NCBI GenBank assembly: GCA_038496675.1
Contig: CM076669.1
Location: 6,752,656 to 6,816,655, forward strand
Length of the DNA stretch: 64,000 bases
Source of the DNA: Rachycentron canadum
Lineage: Eukaryota; Chordata; Actinopteri; Carangiformes; Rachycentridae
Direction of reading: 5' to 3'
The notes beneath the pieces were generated by a model. That model was not told the origin of the DNA and did not search any database. It saw nothing but the letters and a program-made list of their open reading frames with translations. Positions within the stretch are counted from its first letter, which is position 1, and every line of letters begins with the position of its first letter. A program made the position numbers and the translations under genes. Below are positions 39,011 to 51,215 of the stretch, piece after piece.

Positions 39011-40408
39011 GGCTGTAGTGTTGAACTGACAGATTTTTATGGATCAGGTTTCTGCTGAGTGATGAATGTTTTATGGCTTCCAGGTCAACTTATGAGCAGG
39101 AACATCATTGTCTCATATTCTTCAGAGAAAGGATGGATTGATTTTGTTTAGCCGAGGCCTCGGGCACCACTCACCTACATACGTTTACCTATATGTATAT
39201 TAAGAAACTACTAAATAATATTATGTGTGTATATGTGTTCGCAGATACACCTGTTTCTGTTCCTTTAGAGCAACATAATTTATAATTAAATCACACCCAT
39301 ATATGTCAGTGCAAGGTGAGGCCATTGTTTTCTCCATTGTCTCTTCAGAAGAAAACTACAAGGATGCCAGCGAGCATTCAGTCTTTACAAATTGAAGCAT
39401 GGGCTGCATTGTGGACTAAAAACCAACCAGCTTTGTTTTTCTACTGGAACAGAAATAAAGCGTGCAGATTCTAATTACTCTCCACTCCACAAAATGTATG
39501 AGCCACTTGCTCACAATTATGGTTGAAGTCCAGCCCCCATGGAGGGCTAAATTATTGCGATGGATTTTCTGTATCATCAAATGAGTGTGTTTAGAGAGCA
39601 AAATGGTCTTTTTTGGTGGGTTTGACTCACACCCTGTTCCCTACAGCAAGAGATAAGGTGGGTGTTCACTGCGACATGATGAAATGATTGTATCTTTTCT
39701 GTAAGAGGTCCGCAGGGTGACTCAGAGAGACATAGGAGCATTTATTCTCTCTCTTTCTGACTACCTTTCAGTCTTTGTGTTTCCTGCACACGCACAGCCT
39801 GAGAGAGACAAAGTGTGCGTGTGTGACTGTTTGAGCACGCAGACAACACATCGGACAGAAAGTGTATTTCTAAATCACCCTGTGGACATTGTGCAAAAAA
39901 GATACCAAGTGTGTGTGTGTGTGTTGTGTGTGAGTTGTGTGTATCTGGGAAGTTTGCCCCTGGGCTTCTCTCTGTCCACTGTCATTCACCAAGCCCTAAC
40001 CTCTGAGGACAGAGACTCTTCTCCCACAGGGTCCCATTCTCTACAAAATCCTCCGCTGATAAACTTTGACTGCTTTCTTTGTGAGCTTTTTCTCTGAAAT
40101 TACAAAGCACGTCTGAGGACAACCACATTTTTAACATTTTCAAATTACTTCTTGAACAACTTCAGCTTCCGTTCACTGTTGCACACTGTGTCCACTTTCT
40201 AAAGCTTTTCAGACGTGGAATGCGGTGGCATTCTTTCACTTGGATGTGAGGCTTCGTTATCTAAGTATCAGCCACAGCTATACTCAGACACAGCATTTAA
40301 AGAAGGAGGGTTACGGTGTATTTCCTCGTGCATTTTGCCATTAATTAAAAATAGAATTGTGCTTATTTCATAATGTTCAACAGAGCTGAAGCACAGACTG
40401 ATATGGCT
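39011..40408. other. Gene-free stretch with TG microsatellite
   Basis: AT-rich with an interrupted TG tract at 39,909-39,943. The 126-residue frame at 39,717-40,097 (+) reads through this tract and a CT-rich segment and has no family resemblance. Confidence 0.6.
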
Positions 40409-40511
40409 CGGGCTGAAACCATTAGTTGATCAATAGAAAATAATCTCCCACAATTTTGATAATTGATTACTGAAGTAATTTTTCTAACATAACACACACA
40501 CACACACACAC
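40409..40511 (-). mobile_element. MITE-like repeat copy C plus adjoining (CA)n
   Basis: The phrases gggctgaaaccattagttga, tcaatagaaaataatc and caattttgataattgattac (to about 40,486) match one end of the same family as the 42.7 kb copy. A CA run at 40,493-40,511 replaces the rest of the element, so the insertion is truncated at or by the microsatellite. Confidence 0.6.
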
Positions 40512-42726
40512 ATATGAGGATTTTCTTCTCTATTAATATTATTGTGAATTCAATGAACAGAGGTTTTTTCTGAGCTGAGACTTTTTTGTTTTAAAAGTGT
40601 GGACATATTGAAATGCATTGTGCAGAATTAGGAGACAATCAGCTTTTCCTCCTTCGTGTTTAAAGTTAGAAAAAGTCCCCTCATGTAGAGGAGTAGACTA
40701 GACACTAAAGAACTTGCCTCGTGCCTCTGTTTCTGCTGGAATCAAGACGATGGCAGTCGGCTGTCGCCTCACTGTCGCTCGCACTGTGTCAGAGGACATT
40801 TCCATAAAGCTTCTGCTTCTTCTACTGCGGCTGGGTCCAATTCACATCTTTTGAGCTCAGTGGGGGTTACAGGGCTGCAAAGCCAGGTCTCATTCCCAAT
40901 GAATAGCAGCCATCGCCGTCCCAGCTTTTTCAATTCGTATCTGTCAGGCTACATCTCACATGTGGAATTCTGTGTGAACACATCGAGCCTGGCTGATTCC
41001 TGTATTTTTGTATTTTTTTTATTCACACTCAGTTACAACACAAAGCTTTTGTAAGGTCTACAGTATGAATCACTATGAGGTGCAGTTACATAAAAGTAAT
41101 CTAACCAATATCTAATGCTAAAGGAAGAGGACATCTTTTATTCCCTTTTCAGGCTTCTCATCAAAGGAGCTGCTGAACCAAGTGCAGAAGCCAAGGTGAA
41201 ACAGAAAGTGGACACAAAAGAGGAGTATCTTGTATTCCTGCCCCTACCGTGACTTACGGTGAATCAAGCCCATCTGTTTAAACAATATGCAATTACCAGC
41301 ATTTAAACAGCTAAACTTGTTAAAGTGATTAGCCAGTGTTTACCAAAAGCAACATTTTGTACACAAGATAACAGCACTCATTTGCATATGCTAATGCTTG
41401 GTAATTAGCTATGCTCCGCCGGGTAATTCCTATTCAGTCCCAACCTACAGGCAATTTTTTTCAGGCAGATTAAAAACAGCAAAATAATGAATTAATTCAA
41501 TCAATCATGTAAAGGCTAATATATGCGTAACAAATGGCAGGGGGACAGTTTTAATGTCAGAAATCAAGAGGCAAAGATCCAAGGATACTCTAAGGCATGA
41601 AAGACAAGGCTGTCGCCAAGGTAGGTTTAATTGTGTTTCTCTGACGACTTACAATAACACAAACACCTTGTTTTCTGGATTGTGGGACGGAGGTTGTAAT
41701 ACTTAGTGTTCTGCAGGGAACAACATGACAGGCACTTTATCCAAAAACCTTCTCTGTAATCGCTTGCCCACACAAACCTGTTGACGGTGTTGTTACAATA
41801 GAAGAAGAACAAAATGGCTTTTGTGTGCTTTTGGAATTAAGGTAAATCTCATTCGCCCTCCAGGCAGACATGGCTTAGAAGTGGTGACAACAGAGAGACG
41901 CTGATCTAATTTAAGCATAATGTGTGTTTGCACTCCTAATTTTCTCTCTTCTCAGACATCGAAAGGCATGATAAACTCTGAGACCATTATCTGTGAGGCA
42001 AGCAGACGGCACCTCTGTTCATCTCTCTTGTCCCATTACTTCAGACTGCGCAGGGGTATAATGACACCCAGCAATATATCCATTCCCATCAAAGCTGAGG
42101 CCAGATAGAGGGCAGGAAATCTTTTACCCTCACAACAAATGCCAACACTATTAGGAAAATGGAAGGCATGCTAGCTGTTTATGTTTGCGCATGGCTTAAA
42201 TTTAGTTTTGAGTTTTGTCTGCTAAGAAAGAGGATGGCACGGGTGTCATTCGTCTGTCATAAAACAGTTAATGTTAAGATTTATACATGGGATTATCTGC
42301 AGCTAGAGATTTGAAATGCAAATCAGTGTCAATGCAGCAGAGTCTCCTCTGGTTGAACCTACATTTTATTGAGGTGATGTCCTGTTTATGTTGACAAGGG
42401 TCCAGGGGCTATTTAAAAAAATCAAGTTCAGAGAAATGAAAACTTATTTTATATTTATTATGTTGAATGCAACCCACATTGCTTATGCAGTTCCTATGAT
42501 GTCCAGTTAACTGACAGGTGACCTCAGTTTTGGAAACATTACTTTTTAGTCGCAGTTGTATCTGTGGTGCTGTATCAAAAATGCCTCCTTACTTTCCTTC
42601 TCAAATGGTTTGTGATTATGAATAAGTTTAATACAGCTCGCTAGTTTCCTTAGTTTTGTGTTAAAGACAAGAACAATAGTCTAATTTGCTGAGGGCAACA
42701 GGGCAGGCAGTATCAAGGTGAGGGTT
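40512..42726. other. Gene-free stretch with one motif-dense spot
   Basis: No gene seen. A CpG-containing piece lies at 40,745-40,795 (tggcagtcggctgtcgcctc). The spot at 41,380-41,430 holds POU and TAAT motifs and is listed separately. Confidence 0.6.
41390..41405. promoter_or_regulatory. Back-to-back POU (octamer-like) motif
   Basis: The site reads ATTTGCATATGCTAAT. A perfect reverse octamer (ATTTGCAT) abuts ATGCTAAT, a one-base variant of ATGCAAAT, giving a palindromic centre GCATATGC. It resembles the MORE-type element (ATGCATATGCAT) on which POU factors can bind as dimers. A GGTAATTAGC word follows 5 nt later. Function is inferred from sequence only. Confidence 0.35.
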
Positions 42727-42970
42727 AGAGCTGAAACTGTGACTGTGACTTCAGGTTAGTTGATTGGCAGAAAATGAATCATCATTAATCAAAATTAAAT
42801 CATTTTTAAAGTAAAATTTCCAAAAACAATGGTTTCAGCAAGTCCAATGTAAATAATTACCTTACATTAATGGACAAAACAGACTGTTTGAATGTGTCAC
42901 TTCAGGCTTTAGGAAATATTCTCTAGTTTTGGACATTTTACAGACCAAACAATTTGAGCAAATAATCATA
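42727..42970 (-). mobile_element. MITE-like teleost repeat, copy D (nearly full length)
   Basis: It starts agagctgaaactg and continues with ggttagttgattggcagaaa, aatcatcattaatcaaaatt, tggacaaaacagactgtttg, tgtcacttcaggctttagga and ttttacagaccaaacaattt. The order and content match the fish palindrome-ended element, in the orientation opposite to the copies at 12.7 and 61.2 kb. It is the most complete of the five pieces. It is non-coding, so movement depended on a transposase supplied elsewhere. Confidence 0.65.
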
Positions 42971-43733
42971 AAATTACTTATAATTATTACTTATCCACTG
43001 TGAACTTTACATGTGGTAAGATTTCAAACTTAATTTTCCCCTCATATTCAAACGGAAGCTCACAGGATTCTGTATTTAAGCACAATAAAAGGCACACAGT
43101 GTCCACACAGTGTCCACAACTTTCTCTGACCTGTTTCAACATGAGAATCAATCCAAAGCCAATTTTATCTTGGATCTACTTAACCCATCACTCCTCCTGC
43201 ACAGATATAGAAACAAGTATGTCCCTTCTTATATATCACGATGTCACTTCACCTCCGACAAGAAAAAGGACAAACATGGTTGTCATGGCAATGCCAGAAA
43301 AAGCAACACACATACAGTTTATGTTATATACATATAATGATCAATGCTGGGTTCAGTGTCCAGCGTCTCATAGCACCTATTCTGGTCATTATACAACCAA
43401 TTGAGAGATATCATTCACATAATAACTGATATTTAATTTCTTGGCATTTACATTGATATCAAGCAACTTACCTCTCTCTGCACAAGCTCTCAGTTCAACG
43501 AAAATGTCAGCCAGCCGCAAAAGAGAAGTACTTTGTATGTTTGTCACAGGAATGTGCCATTTTGTTATTATATTATGGAGCTGCAAAGATATTCACCAGA
43601 AATTAGAGCGTGTTCTACATTTTCTCTGAAATGTGTTTTCATTAACTTCAAATCAAACCCAACAAGTTTAAATTTCACTTTCACTTAACTCAGGTCTCTT
43701 GCGTCCTCAGATGAAACTTTGTGTGTCTGTGCC
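42971..43733. other. Gene-free stretch with an 11-bp tandem duplication
   Basis: cacacagtgtc occurs twice in tandem at 43,093-43,114. The 134-residue frame at 43,000-43,404 (+) starts MNFTCGKISN and lies in AT-rich DNA; it has no recognisable domain, no signal of splicing and overlaps two other frames of similar quality. Confidence 0.55.
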
Positions 43734-43789
43734 TGTGTGTGTGTGTGTGTGTGTGTGCGTGTGCGTGTGCGTGTGCGTGCGCGTGCGTG
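43734..43789. repeat. (GT)n grading into (GCGT)n
   Basis: About 24 nt of GT then units of gcgt and gc to 43,789. Alternating purine-pyrimidine with rising GC content is among the most favourable sequences for Z-DNA. Seen directly. Confidence 0.95.
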
Positions 43790-44750
43790 AGATGGATATA
43801 ATTCAGCAGCAGAACAGGGGAATGCAGCAAACCTGCTCTGTGGGTGGATGTTGCCTTGGAGAATTACCTGGTGTTTCCAGGGAAACAGACAAGCTGGTGG
43901 AATGGCTATTTATGTAAATTCGTGATAGCCATGGGTGGGGTGTGCATATCAACGCACACCTGACAACAGAGCCAGTTTCTATGGTGACCGAGAATTAAAG
44001 GTGGATCAAGAAAGGGATTATTGCAGCTGCACAGGAGTCAGAAAAAAATATGTGGTTGGTGAGGTGTTTGAGAAATGAGAGAGAAGAGACGGTCTTGATC
44101 CTTTTTTATTCTGAACTGATCTGATATGGCTGGAAGTATCAAGGAAATGTGCAAATGAAGAATTTAATACACATCCCCAGTTGGTGGCTGGTACCTGGTC
44201 TCAGTCTGTCAGTGATAATAGCCCTCGGTGTTCCATCATACATTCAGACAGCGTGGCTGGTTATGTTAGCACAGGACGAAATTACAAGGAAGCCACCATG
44301 ACAAGATAAATACAATAAATCTAATGTGCTCTTTGTCAAATTCATGGCTGGCTAATGAGTTCTGGAGGCTTTAATAGTAAACAGCAACTTCTTATTTCAA
44401 ACAAATGGAGGGTATGTCCTCACATTACTGTCAAGGCACAGTGAGTAATAGCTCAGATGGGAAGCTGTAAAGAAAGTTGCAGGTTTGTTTCCAAGTCCCT
44501 TGAAGTCTGGAGATTCAGATGTGGTCATTTGGAATTCGCTGTTAAGGTAGCAATACTGGAATTGGGGAAAAAAAAAAAAAAAAAGATGTAGTCCTCAAGT
44601 TTGAAAAGATCAGAAAACAAGTAACTTGTAACTTCAAGCTACAAATCTGCCATGTTCAGGTCACGCTTCATGGAGTATCACAGAAGAACAGTGTGAATCA
44701 GAGCGTTTCTGCTGACAAGTGTTGTGTAGAACCTGTTATGTAATCGTACC
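43790..44750. other. Gene-free stretch
   Basis: No gene seen. Contains an A17 homopolymer at 44,568-44,584. Confidence 0.65.
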
Positions 44751-45322
44751 ATGTCGGCACGCTACATCTCAAAAAGCAGACTTCCAACTAACAGGCTCAC
44801 TCGAAGGCCTGTGATGTCCCCAGCTGCCACCTGCCGCGGCAAGCGCCATCTCCAGAGTTGCAGGGCATCAGTGTGGCATGAAGCTGGCACAGCACAACAA
44901 GGACTTGCATACAACCCTCTGGAGGGAGAGAGACGGGTGTCCCCCCCCCCTTTTCTTTTGGAGGGGGCTGGGCGTGTTTCTGGGCAGAGGACACCCCCAG
45001 AGCAGCGGGATGTACAACAAAAATCTTGCAAACCACAGCAGGCACTAAGGGGGACCGGCATGCCACTTGATAACGCTGTATCCCTTGGGTGGCTGACAGG
45101 ATTGGCAAGCACATGCAAGCTTGGAGCGATGGCACTCGGTGAAGGAATGTGATGTCTGGGCACTTTAAGATAGATGTGTGTGATGGGTAAGATACTAGAA
45201 AGTGAGTGTGGTGGACTGACGAGAGGTGAGGCATGCATATATGTACATATGGTACAGTAGATGTGTGTGCAAACTGGAGGGCAAGGAGAGAGGGTGTATG
45301 TGTCCTTGTGCCACAATGTCAT
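44751..45322. other. GC-rich islet with long overlapping frames on both strands
   Basis: A plus-strand frame of 133 residues (44,751-45,152, MSARYISKSRL...) and minus-strand frames of 186 and 145 residues (44,762-45,322; 44,797-45,234) overlap. Simultaneous openness on several frames is what GC-rich DNA gives, because stop codons are AT-rich. None of the peptides resembles a known family, and there are no acceptor/donor pairs that fit. A C10 run lies at about 44,941-44,950. It is more likely a regulatory or non-coding islet than a gene. Confidence 0.3.
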
Positions 45323-45404
45323 TGTGCAGTATGCTTTTCTGATGTGTAAGCATGCGTGTCATGTATGTGTGAGGGTGTCCTGTACTTGCACTGTGCATGC
45401 TTGC

Positions 45405-45484
45405 CAGTGTACCGGAAGTACTGCGACGCTCGGGGAAATAGGCGGTCGGCGTGCTCTAGCGACGAGGCTCGCACCCTCTGGTGT
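45405..45484. promoter_or_regulatory. CpG-dense patch with a CTCF-like word
   Basis: Ten CpGs fall within about 65 nt (45,411-45,475), against very few in neighbouring kilobases. At its right edge the minus strand reads ACACCAGAGGGTGC (45,471-45,484), matching the CTCF core at 12 of 14 positions. A small CpG patch like this can be an unmethylated regulatory element. It is too short to be called a CpG island. Confidence 0.3.
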
Positions 45485-45575
45485 GTGCTGTCACTTCAGT
45501 GGAGAGGTTCCTCCAACAAGGTGCAAAAGGAGAAGACAGCAGAGGAGAGCGGGCACTGTTTTTACTGTCTGTGTT

Positions 45576-45605
45576 AGTGTGTGTGTGTGTGTGTGTGGGG
45601 GGGGG
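45576..45605. repeat. (GT)n followed by a G run
   Basis: About 20 nt of GT repeat directly followed by nine or ten G, then ccctcc. Seen directly. Confidence 0.9.
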
Positions 45606-46031
45606 CCCTCCTTTGTGCTTCAGCCACGTCTGCTTCTTCCTAGTCCTCCCTCCTTCCTCGTGTGTCTTTAGCATTCAGCAGAGCGATTCCAGCTCTCTAA
45701 TCAAACACAGTTTCATTTGTGTTCTCAATCCTGAATGTCTGTACAGGTGCAGACATTTGAATTGCTTAAGCTTTTGTATATTGTGTTAAATTATCTAATT
45801 ATGTATGTAATTATCTGCCTCATGAAATGTTATGGAAAACCGCTCTAATTAGATGTTCTGTGTATTGACCACTACTCTGCCATTAGACAACTTTCAATAC
45901 TGCAAAGGTATTGAGCAAAGCTACTTTGACTACGTGAAAAGCAAGTGTAGATAATGTTTTAGCATATTTAAAGAACCCTAATTTCTCACTGAATGAACAA
46001 TTATTTATCATTAATTTAAAAGTGAATATAT

Positions 46032-46295
46032 GACGGCACAGTGGTGCAGTGGTTAGTCAATTACCAGGCCTGGGGCCATGTTCTCCCTGTGCCTGCGTGG
46101 GTTCTCTCTGGGTACTCAGGCTTCATCCCACAGTCCAAACACATGCATGATTAGGTTAATTGTTAATTGTTGACTCTAAAGTGAGTGTGAATGGTTGTTT
46201 AATTCTATATGTCTCTATATGTCAGCGCTGCAATAGACTGCTGACCTGGTGGTGCTGGATCCTGCCCTCACCCAGTATCAGCTGGGATTGGCTTC
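46032..46295 (+). mobile_element. Teleost short interspersed repeat (ggcacagtggtgcagtgg type)
   Basis: Ordered phrases gacggcacagtggtgcagtg, catgttctccctgtgcctgc, gtgggttctctctgggtact, tcccacagtccaaacacatg, gtgagtgtgaatggttgttt, cgctgcaatagactgctgac and tcagctgggattggcttcac match one of the commonest fish repeats. The middle is shortened (the usual ggttcgaatcc region is missing) and a small local duplication of ttaattgt-type sequence lies near 46,156-46,172. It is non-coding and immobile. Confidence 0.75.
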
Positions 46296-49200
46296 ACATA
46301 GTGAAAATATCTACACAGCATATAGATATAAATCCATCTTATAAATGATTTTCCCACACATTGACTCAAAGCTAAAAATTCCTCTTAAACTGCATATCTG
46401 AAGTCAAGTGCCGAAAAGTTTAAAAATATATTTGAAGTAATTAATTTTACTTGATGTCTTGTGAAAATATAAATCAGTCTGTATTAAGTAGTTTGCAAAA
46501 TAAAAGCCCAGGCAGCGTGTCATTCAGCAATGTTGTTCCCTTCAGCAAAAGCAAGATCAATAAGATGATGTTTATTTTAATCCATCGACATTAGCAACCA
46601 ACTACCATGTATTTTGAACACAGTTTGATGACTTATTTTTTAAAAATTCTGTTCAATGACAATTACTTTCCCATTTCAAGAGTATATTAAAGCAGCATTT
46701 ATCAGAATAAAGCACAAGGACCTTTATTAACTCTGTTCAAGTAAGTCTTGAGGGTTTACTTATCTGCCAGACAGGACAAAAAAACAGAAAGAAACTTTCT
46801 TACTTGGATTATACAAAGTGTGGAAAAGGAACATGGGGCACAAAACAAATAACAAACAAATAACAAATAATGCCTCTTTTTGAGGAGATACGGTCCATCT
46901 GGAGTCACGTTTAAAGAAATAGGCTACTGCTGAAACACCATTGGGAAATAACATGTCCACACAAACATGTCCTGCCCCACAGGTACACAAGCACAAACAC
47001 ATACTGCAGACACACCTTTACACACTTATAAACAGAGGAGAAAGGAGGCAGACAAAGGTGTTTGAAAGATGTCTGAAAAGCAGTGCAATCTGGATTGTTA
47101 TCAGGATTGTTAATGCATATCAGGGCCTCGGAGGGATCTTTGCCCTATTGGATACATGATTAATCTGTGGGCAAATTATTGTTCGGCACCCTTGGAGTCT
47201 TCTTTTTAAATTGCACTGCATTGTGCCTGAAAGAACAAACCTGGAGTAGGAATATAATTTGCCTGATAAGGTTTCCTTCTTCACCATTTCTCTGCTGTTA
47301 TTCACTCAGTGTATCTGCAATAAAACAAAACCTGCAACTGTCCCACTCATACTGCACTGACAGCTGATGGTACATAAGTGGATTATGTAATGTCCAACCA
47401 ACCAGCAGACAAGTGCATTAGTGTCACATTCATGCAGTGATAGACTACTGTACTATACATCCAAGTGGATCAGTGTGTGGATCAACACTTAATTGCTTGT
47501 TGAAGAGTCTGAAGTCCCCTTCTCTTTAAATTCATGTGGGAGAGATGCAGGGTGGGTGAGAATGACAATGACAGCGTGGCTTTTTGAATCTGTGGGCCAT
47601 TTTTTCTTCTTCCTCTTTTTCCACCTCTGTCAGTCACCAGGTCATGGTAATTTGGGAATGCCAATCAGATATGTGCCTATAGAGGCTAGAAAATGTTACG
47701 TGCTCTGTAGCACTGTGGTATTTCTTCCCTTCACCGGCCCAATATTGAACGTCAGATTGTGCAACTGTCAAAAAACAGTGAAAATTGAACATCCCGGTTT
47801 CTCAATATTCAACAGTCCAAAACCAGAATATATATATTCAAGAAAAGGAAAACACTGGAGAAGAAACTGCAACCAGAGGACGTGGCAACTGAGGTGAAAA
47901 ATAACTGAGATCATAAATTGCTAATCAGAATAGTCGCTTCTTGTTTTTTCTGTTGATCAACTTGTTGGTTAATTGAACACAATTTAATCTCTGCTGTTCT
48001 GCACTGGGATCTTAATGCTCACACTCATCATTTGTTTACTTATTACTTATTCCTGATTTAAATCAGAATTTTCCAATTTGAGGCAAAATCAAGAAAGTTC
48101 TTGTTTGACTGCTGTGTTTAGACAACGGTTCACATCTGAGAACAGTGGCTTCTCTTGTTAAATAAACAAAGAAAATCCTATTTTCTTTTCATTTTCCTCT
48201 TTGTTTAATTCAGAAACAAGGTATTGTATCTGCGCTAATATGATAAGATTCAAAGCCAGCATAGCTATCCAGAGTTGTAAAATCCAGCCTCGAGCCTCTA
48301 GAACAGAGGAGTCTGTACAGTGCAGTTCATGCAAGTAATGCTAGATTGGCATCAGCTGCTTTATTCATGCTTCACACTCATTGGCTCAGTCATGAGCTGA
48401 ATGATAACATTCAATCAAATTCACACTGCTCATTTGTCCTGAATAACCTGACTCTTCTCACGATTACTCTGCTGGATTTGTTCGTACCAACACTGTTCGT
48501 CACTACAGCTTCTCCCAGCGTCCACAGAGAGGTTAGAGAGTCAAAGTGAAACCAGAACCAGTTTCTCTTCCAAAACGTCACTCGAAATCACATTAACACT
48601 TGTAATAACACACATAACCAGCCATGGAACAGCTTTATTTTTCTTATTCTAATATGTAAAATTTCAGCTTTTACTGGATTTCAACAGACGCAACTTCCCA
48701 ACAGCTCTAAACCACTGCTGGTTACAAACTCAATAGTTTTTTGTTTTTTTTCCCTGTGCTTACTAATTCATCTTTGTCTAAATTTGCAAGAAAACTAATT
48801 ATTCAGTTTCTAACAGAAAGTGCTTTAGCAGACACTAAACCTAAGTCACAATGAAACATCAGCTAACCCGGAGTTGACCTTGTGAGTTTGGCTCTGGGTG
48901 ATTTCAGATTTAATGTTTATGTATGTTTCTTAAGGGATGTTGGTTCTTCCAGCTGAATCTACGCTCAGAGCAAAGCTGCTAAATTCTGAGTCTGTGCTGT
49001 TGGTGTGAGCACAGCCTTTGGTGGTGAAAAGCATCCAGATGGGTCAGTTTACTGACTGCATGAGTTCAAATGTCAGCGTCGTAATGTGCAGCTGTGATCT
49101 CAGCCTCTTCTTTGTTGGTGTTTATAAAAGAAATGCAGAAACTCTGCTTTTTCAAATTTGCATTTTACTGATTTCCTTTAGTTTTAATAGTTCTAGGTAC

Positions 49201-51149
49201 AAATTAAATTCTTCGCTTTGTCTTGTGATCACATTTGAATATAATGCACAAAAGCAAGTCCCAGATAGCTCAACCGCCTTAATTAAATTAGACTGCCGGA
49301 TCAAATCCCCATTTCTGTGTCCACTAACAATAACTTCTTCACTATCTCAGACCTACAATGGAACGTACCCGCAGTTGGAATAGGAGCTTACAGAAAAAAA
49401 TACTCTGGGGTGGTGAAATGTTAAGAAGCAGGATTACAGTGAAAACTGAAAAGGAATTACATGTTTCTATATATTCTGGACAATGACTACCTAATTAAAC
49501 TTGAATTCTGGCTCTCGGGAGTGTCTTCCACAAACCAATAATTCTTGAAGTGAGTTGTTATAGCATTTTTTGAGGCTTATTTTAAAGCTTGACCTGCTTC
49601 TTCACGCCCTCCTTTGTGTATTCAAAACAGTAAATTCACTTTATGATAGAATAATGAACAAGTACAGTAGAAAGGCCCGCTGCTCAAATTAAACCATGAG
49701 CAGCAGTGATGACCACTGCGGGTCTGAATTCTTATATCGTGAACGATAAGGTATGAGACAGGCTGTAAAGCTCAGTGGCTGTATGTGGACACTGCTGGTC
49801 CAGTGGGAGCTTTGATAGTGGACTCAGATCAGAGACACTAAGTCCAGTACCTTGTACTTTATTAACACTGTGGGTGCGAGGATGTTCAAATATAATGGCC
49901 GGGATAGAAAAGTTCACAGATGGTTCACTGGAATAATACTGATGAGATTGAAAAAGCAAATACCTCTCATGAGTATTATGCATTTGAATCCCACAGCTAC
50001 ATTATCTAAGCCAGTTTAATTAAAATATTAATTGACAAAGATTAACAACGACCATGCGAACCTGCCTGTTTCAGGCATTAAGGACGGTGTTAGGACTTTC
50101 ACGAAAGTCATTTTTACTAATTGAGATGCAAATTAATGCAACAAAGTGCTCCAACGTAAAGTTAGCAAAGCAATTACTCAGCTGACCAACAGCTAGATAG
50201 ATAGTAAACAGTAGATGGGATCCAACATTTACACTTCATGTGTATTGAATGAATATTGAAAACACCATAATCAAGAGCTCTGGACTGAACAGCAGCGTAC
50301 ATTGTCAGTTAGCATTAGCTAACTTTGGCTAGCATCGCAACATGACAACCCCTGATATAAAGCCACTTTTCATTGTCATGTAATTTAAATAAAAACTTCA
50401 TTTTAGTTACTTCAGTTATTATCATTAATCTTCAGTACATTATCATCTGTGTTTCTGGGTATGCAGATACACCTTTAAGTTGACTTCAAGTAAAATACTA
50501 TAGTTCCTCACATTATTTTTCATCCATGTGATTTTTTGGATTTTTGATTAAAAATGTTGTTGTGTGTTGAAAAAATACCAAATTCTTGCTTCATTTTATA
50601 TTATTTTGTAGCCCTTACCAGGTGTGCAGCTTTTTTCAGATATTATTTATTGTTTCTCCAGGATGGAGCAGTGACCCCCTACAAAGGTGATACTCAGCTC
50701 AGACAATGGCTCAGACACTTCCTGTGTCCCTTTTTTTTTTTAGCATTATATTTTGTTCATGACAGTGAAACTACAGGGGGTTTGGTGATTCACGTCTGAG
50801 TTCTTGTTGCTGTGACTTACATTCAGTGACTAAGATGACAAATACATGGCAAGCTGAGGTTTTATGAAATTCAACCAGCCTGACAGATACATGTGTTGCG
50901 TAGCGAGATGCTGGTTTGAGTCCTCTGCCGACCGAATTGTCACAATAGTGGAATATATGAGATTATGAACAGTACAGAAGACACATTTACAAAGAGCCCA
51001 CTGGGTAAGGGAGGGAAACTAGTTTGAGCTGAACAGTTGGACTTCATTGTTCACTGTAGGTGGACGAACTTTGAATCAAACAGCAATTTATTCTAAAGGC
51101 TCTGCACTGTTTGGGCAGGAAGGAGAAAAGAAGCACAAAAGACACCTGA
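46296..51149. other. Gene-free stretch
   Basis: AT-rich. Frames of 134 residues (47,493-47,897, +) and 121 residues (49,018-49,383, +) have no recognised domains. A tandem aacaaata-type duplication lies near 46,845-46,867. A tRNA B-box-like word (ggtttgagtcc) at 50,912-50,922 has no matching A box at the right distance. Confidence 0.6.
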
Positions 51150-51215
51150 ATGTAGCTCAGTGACATGCTTAACAGCTTCTAATACACAAGGGAAGTGGTT
51201 TGAATCACCTCTGTT
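51150..51215 (+). mobile_element. Possible tRNA-derived SINE head or tRNA pseudogene
   Basis: tgtagctcagtgacatgctt resembles an RNA polymerase III A box region (TRGCTCAGTGG) and ggtttgaatcacc, about 45 nt later, resembles a B box (GGTTCGAATCC). The spacing is right for a tRNA body. The sequence cannot fold into a convincing acceptor stem by eye, so a functional tRNA gene is not supported. Confidence 0.35.

Noticed and set aside
38807..39058. 83-residue plus-strand frame
   Set aside because: It is a common teleost dispersed repeat (caaagcgctttac type) read in one frame.
50912..50922. tRNA B-box-like word ggtttgagtcc
   Set aside because: No A box at the proper distance and no tRNA fold by eye.
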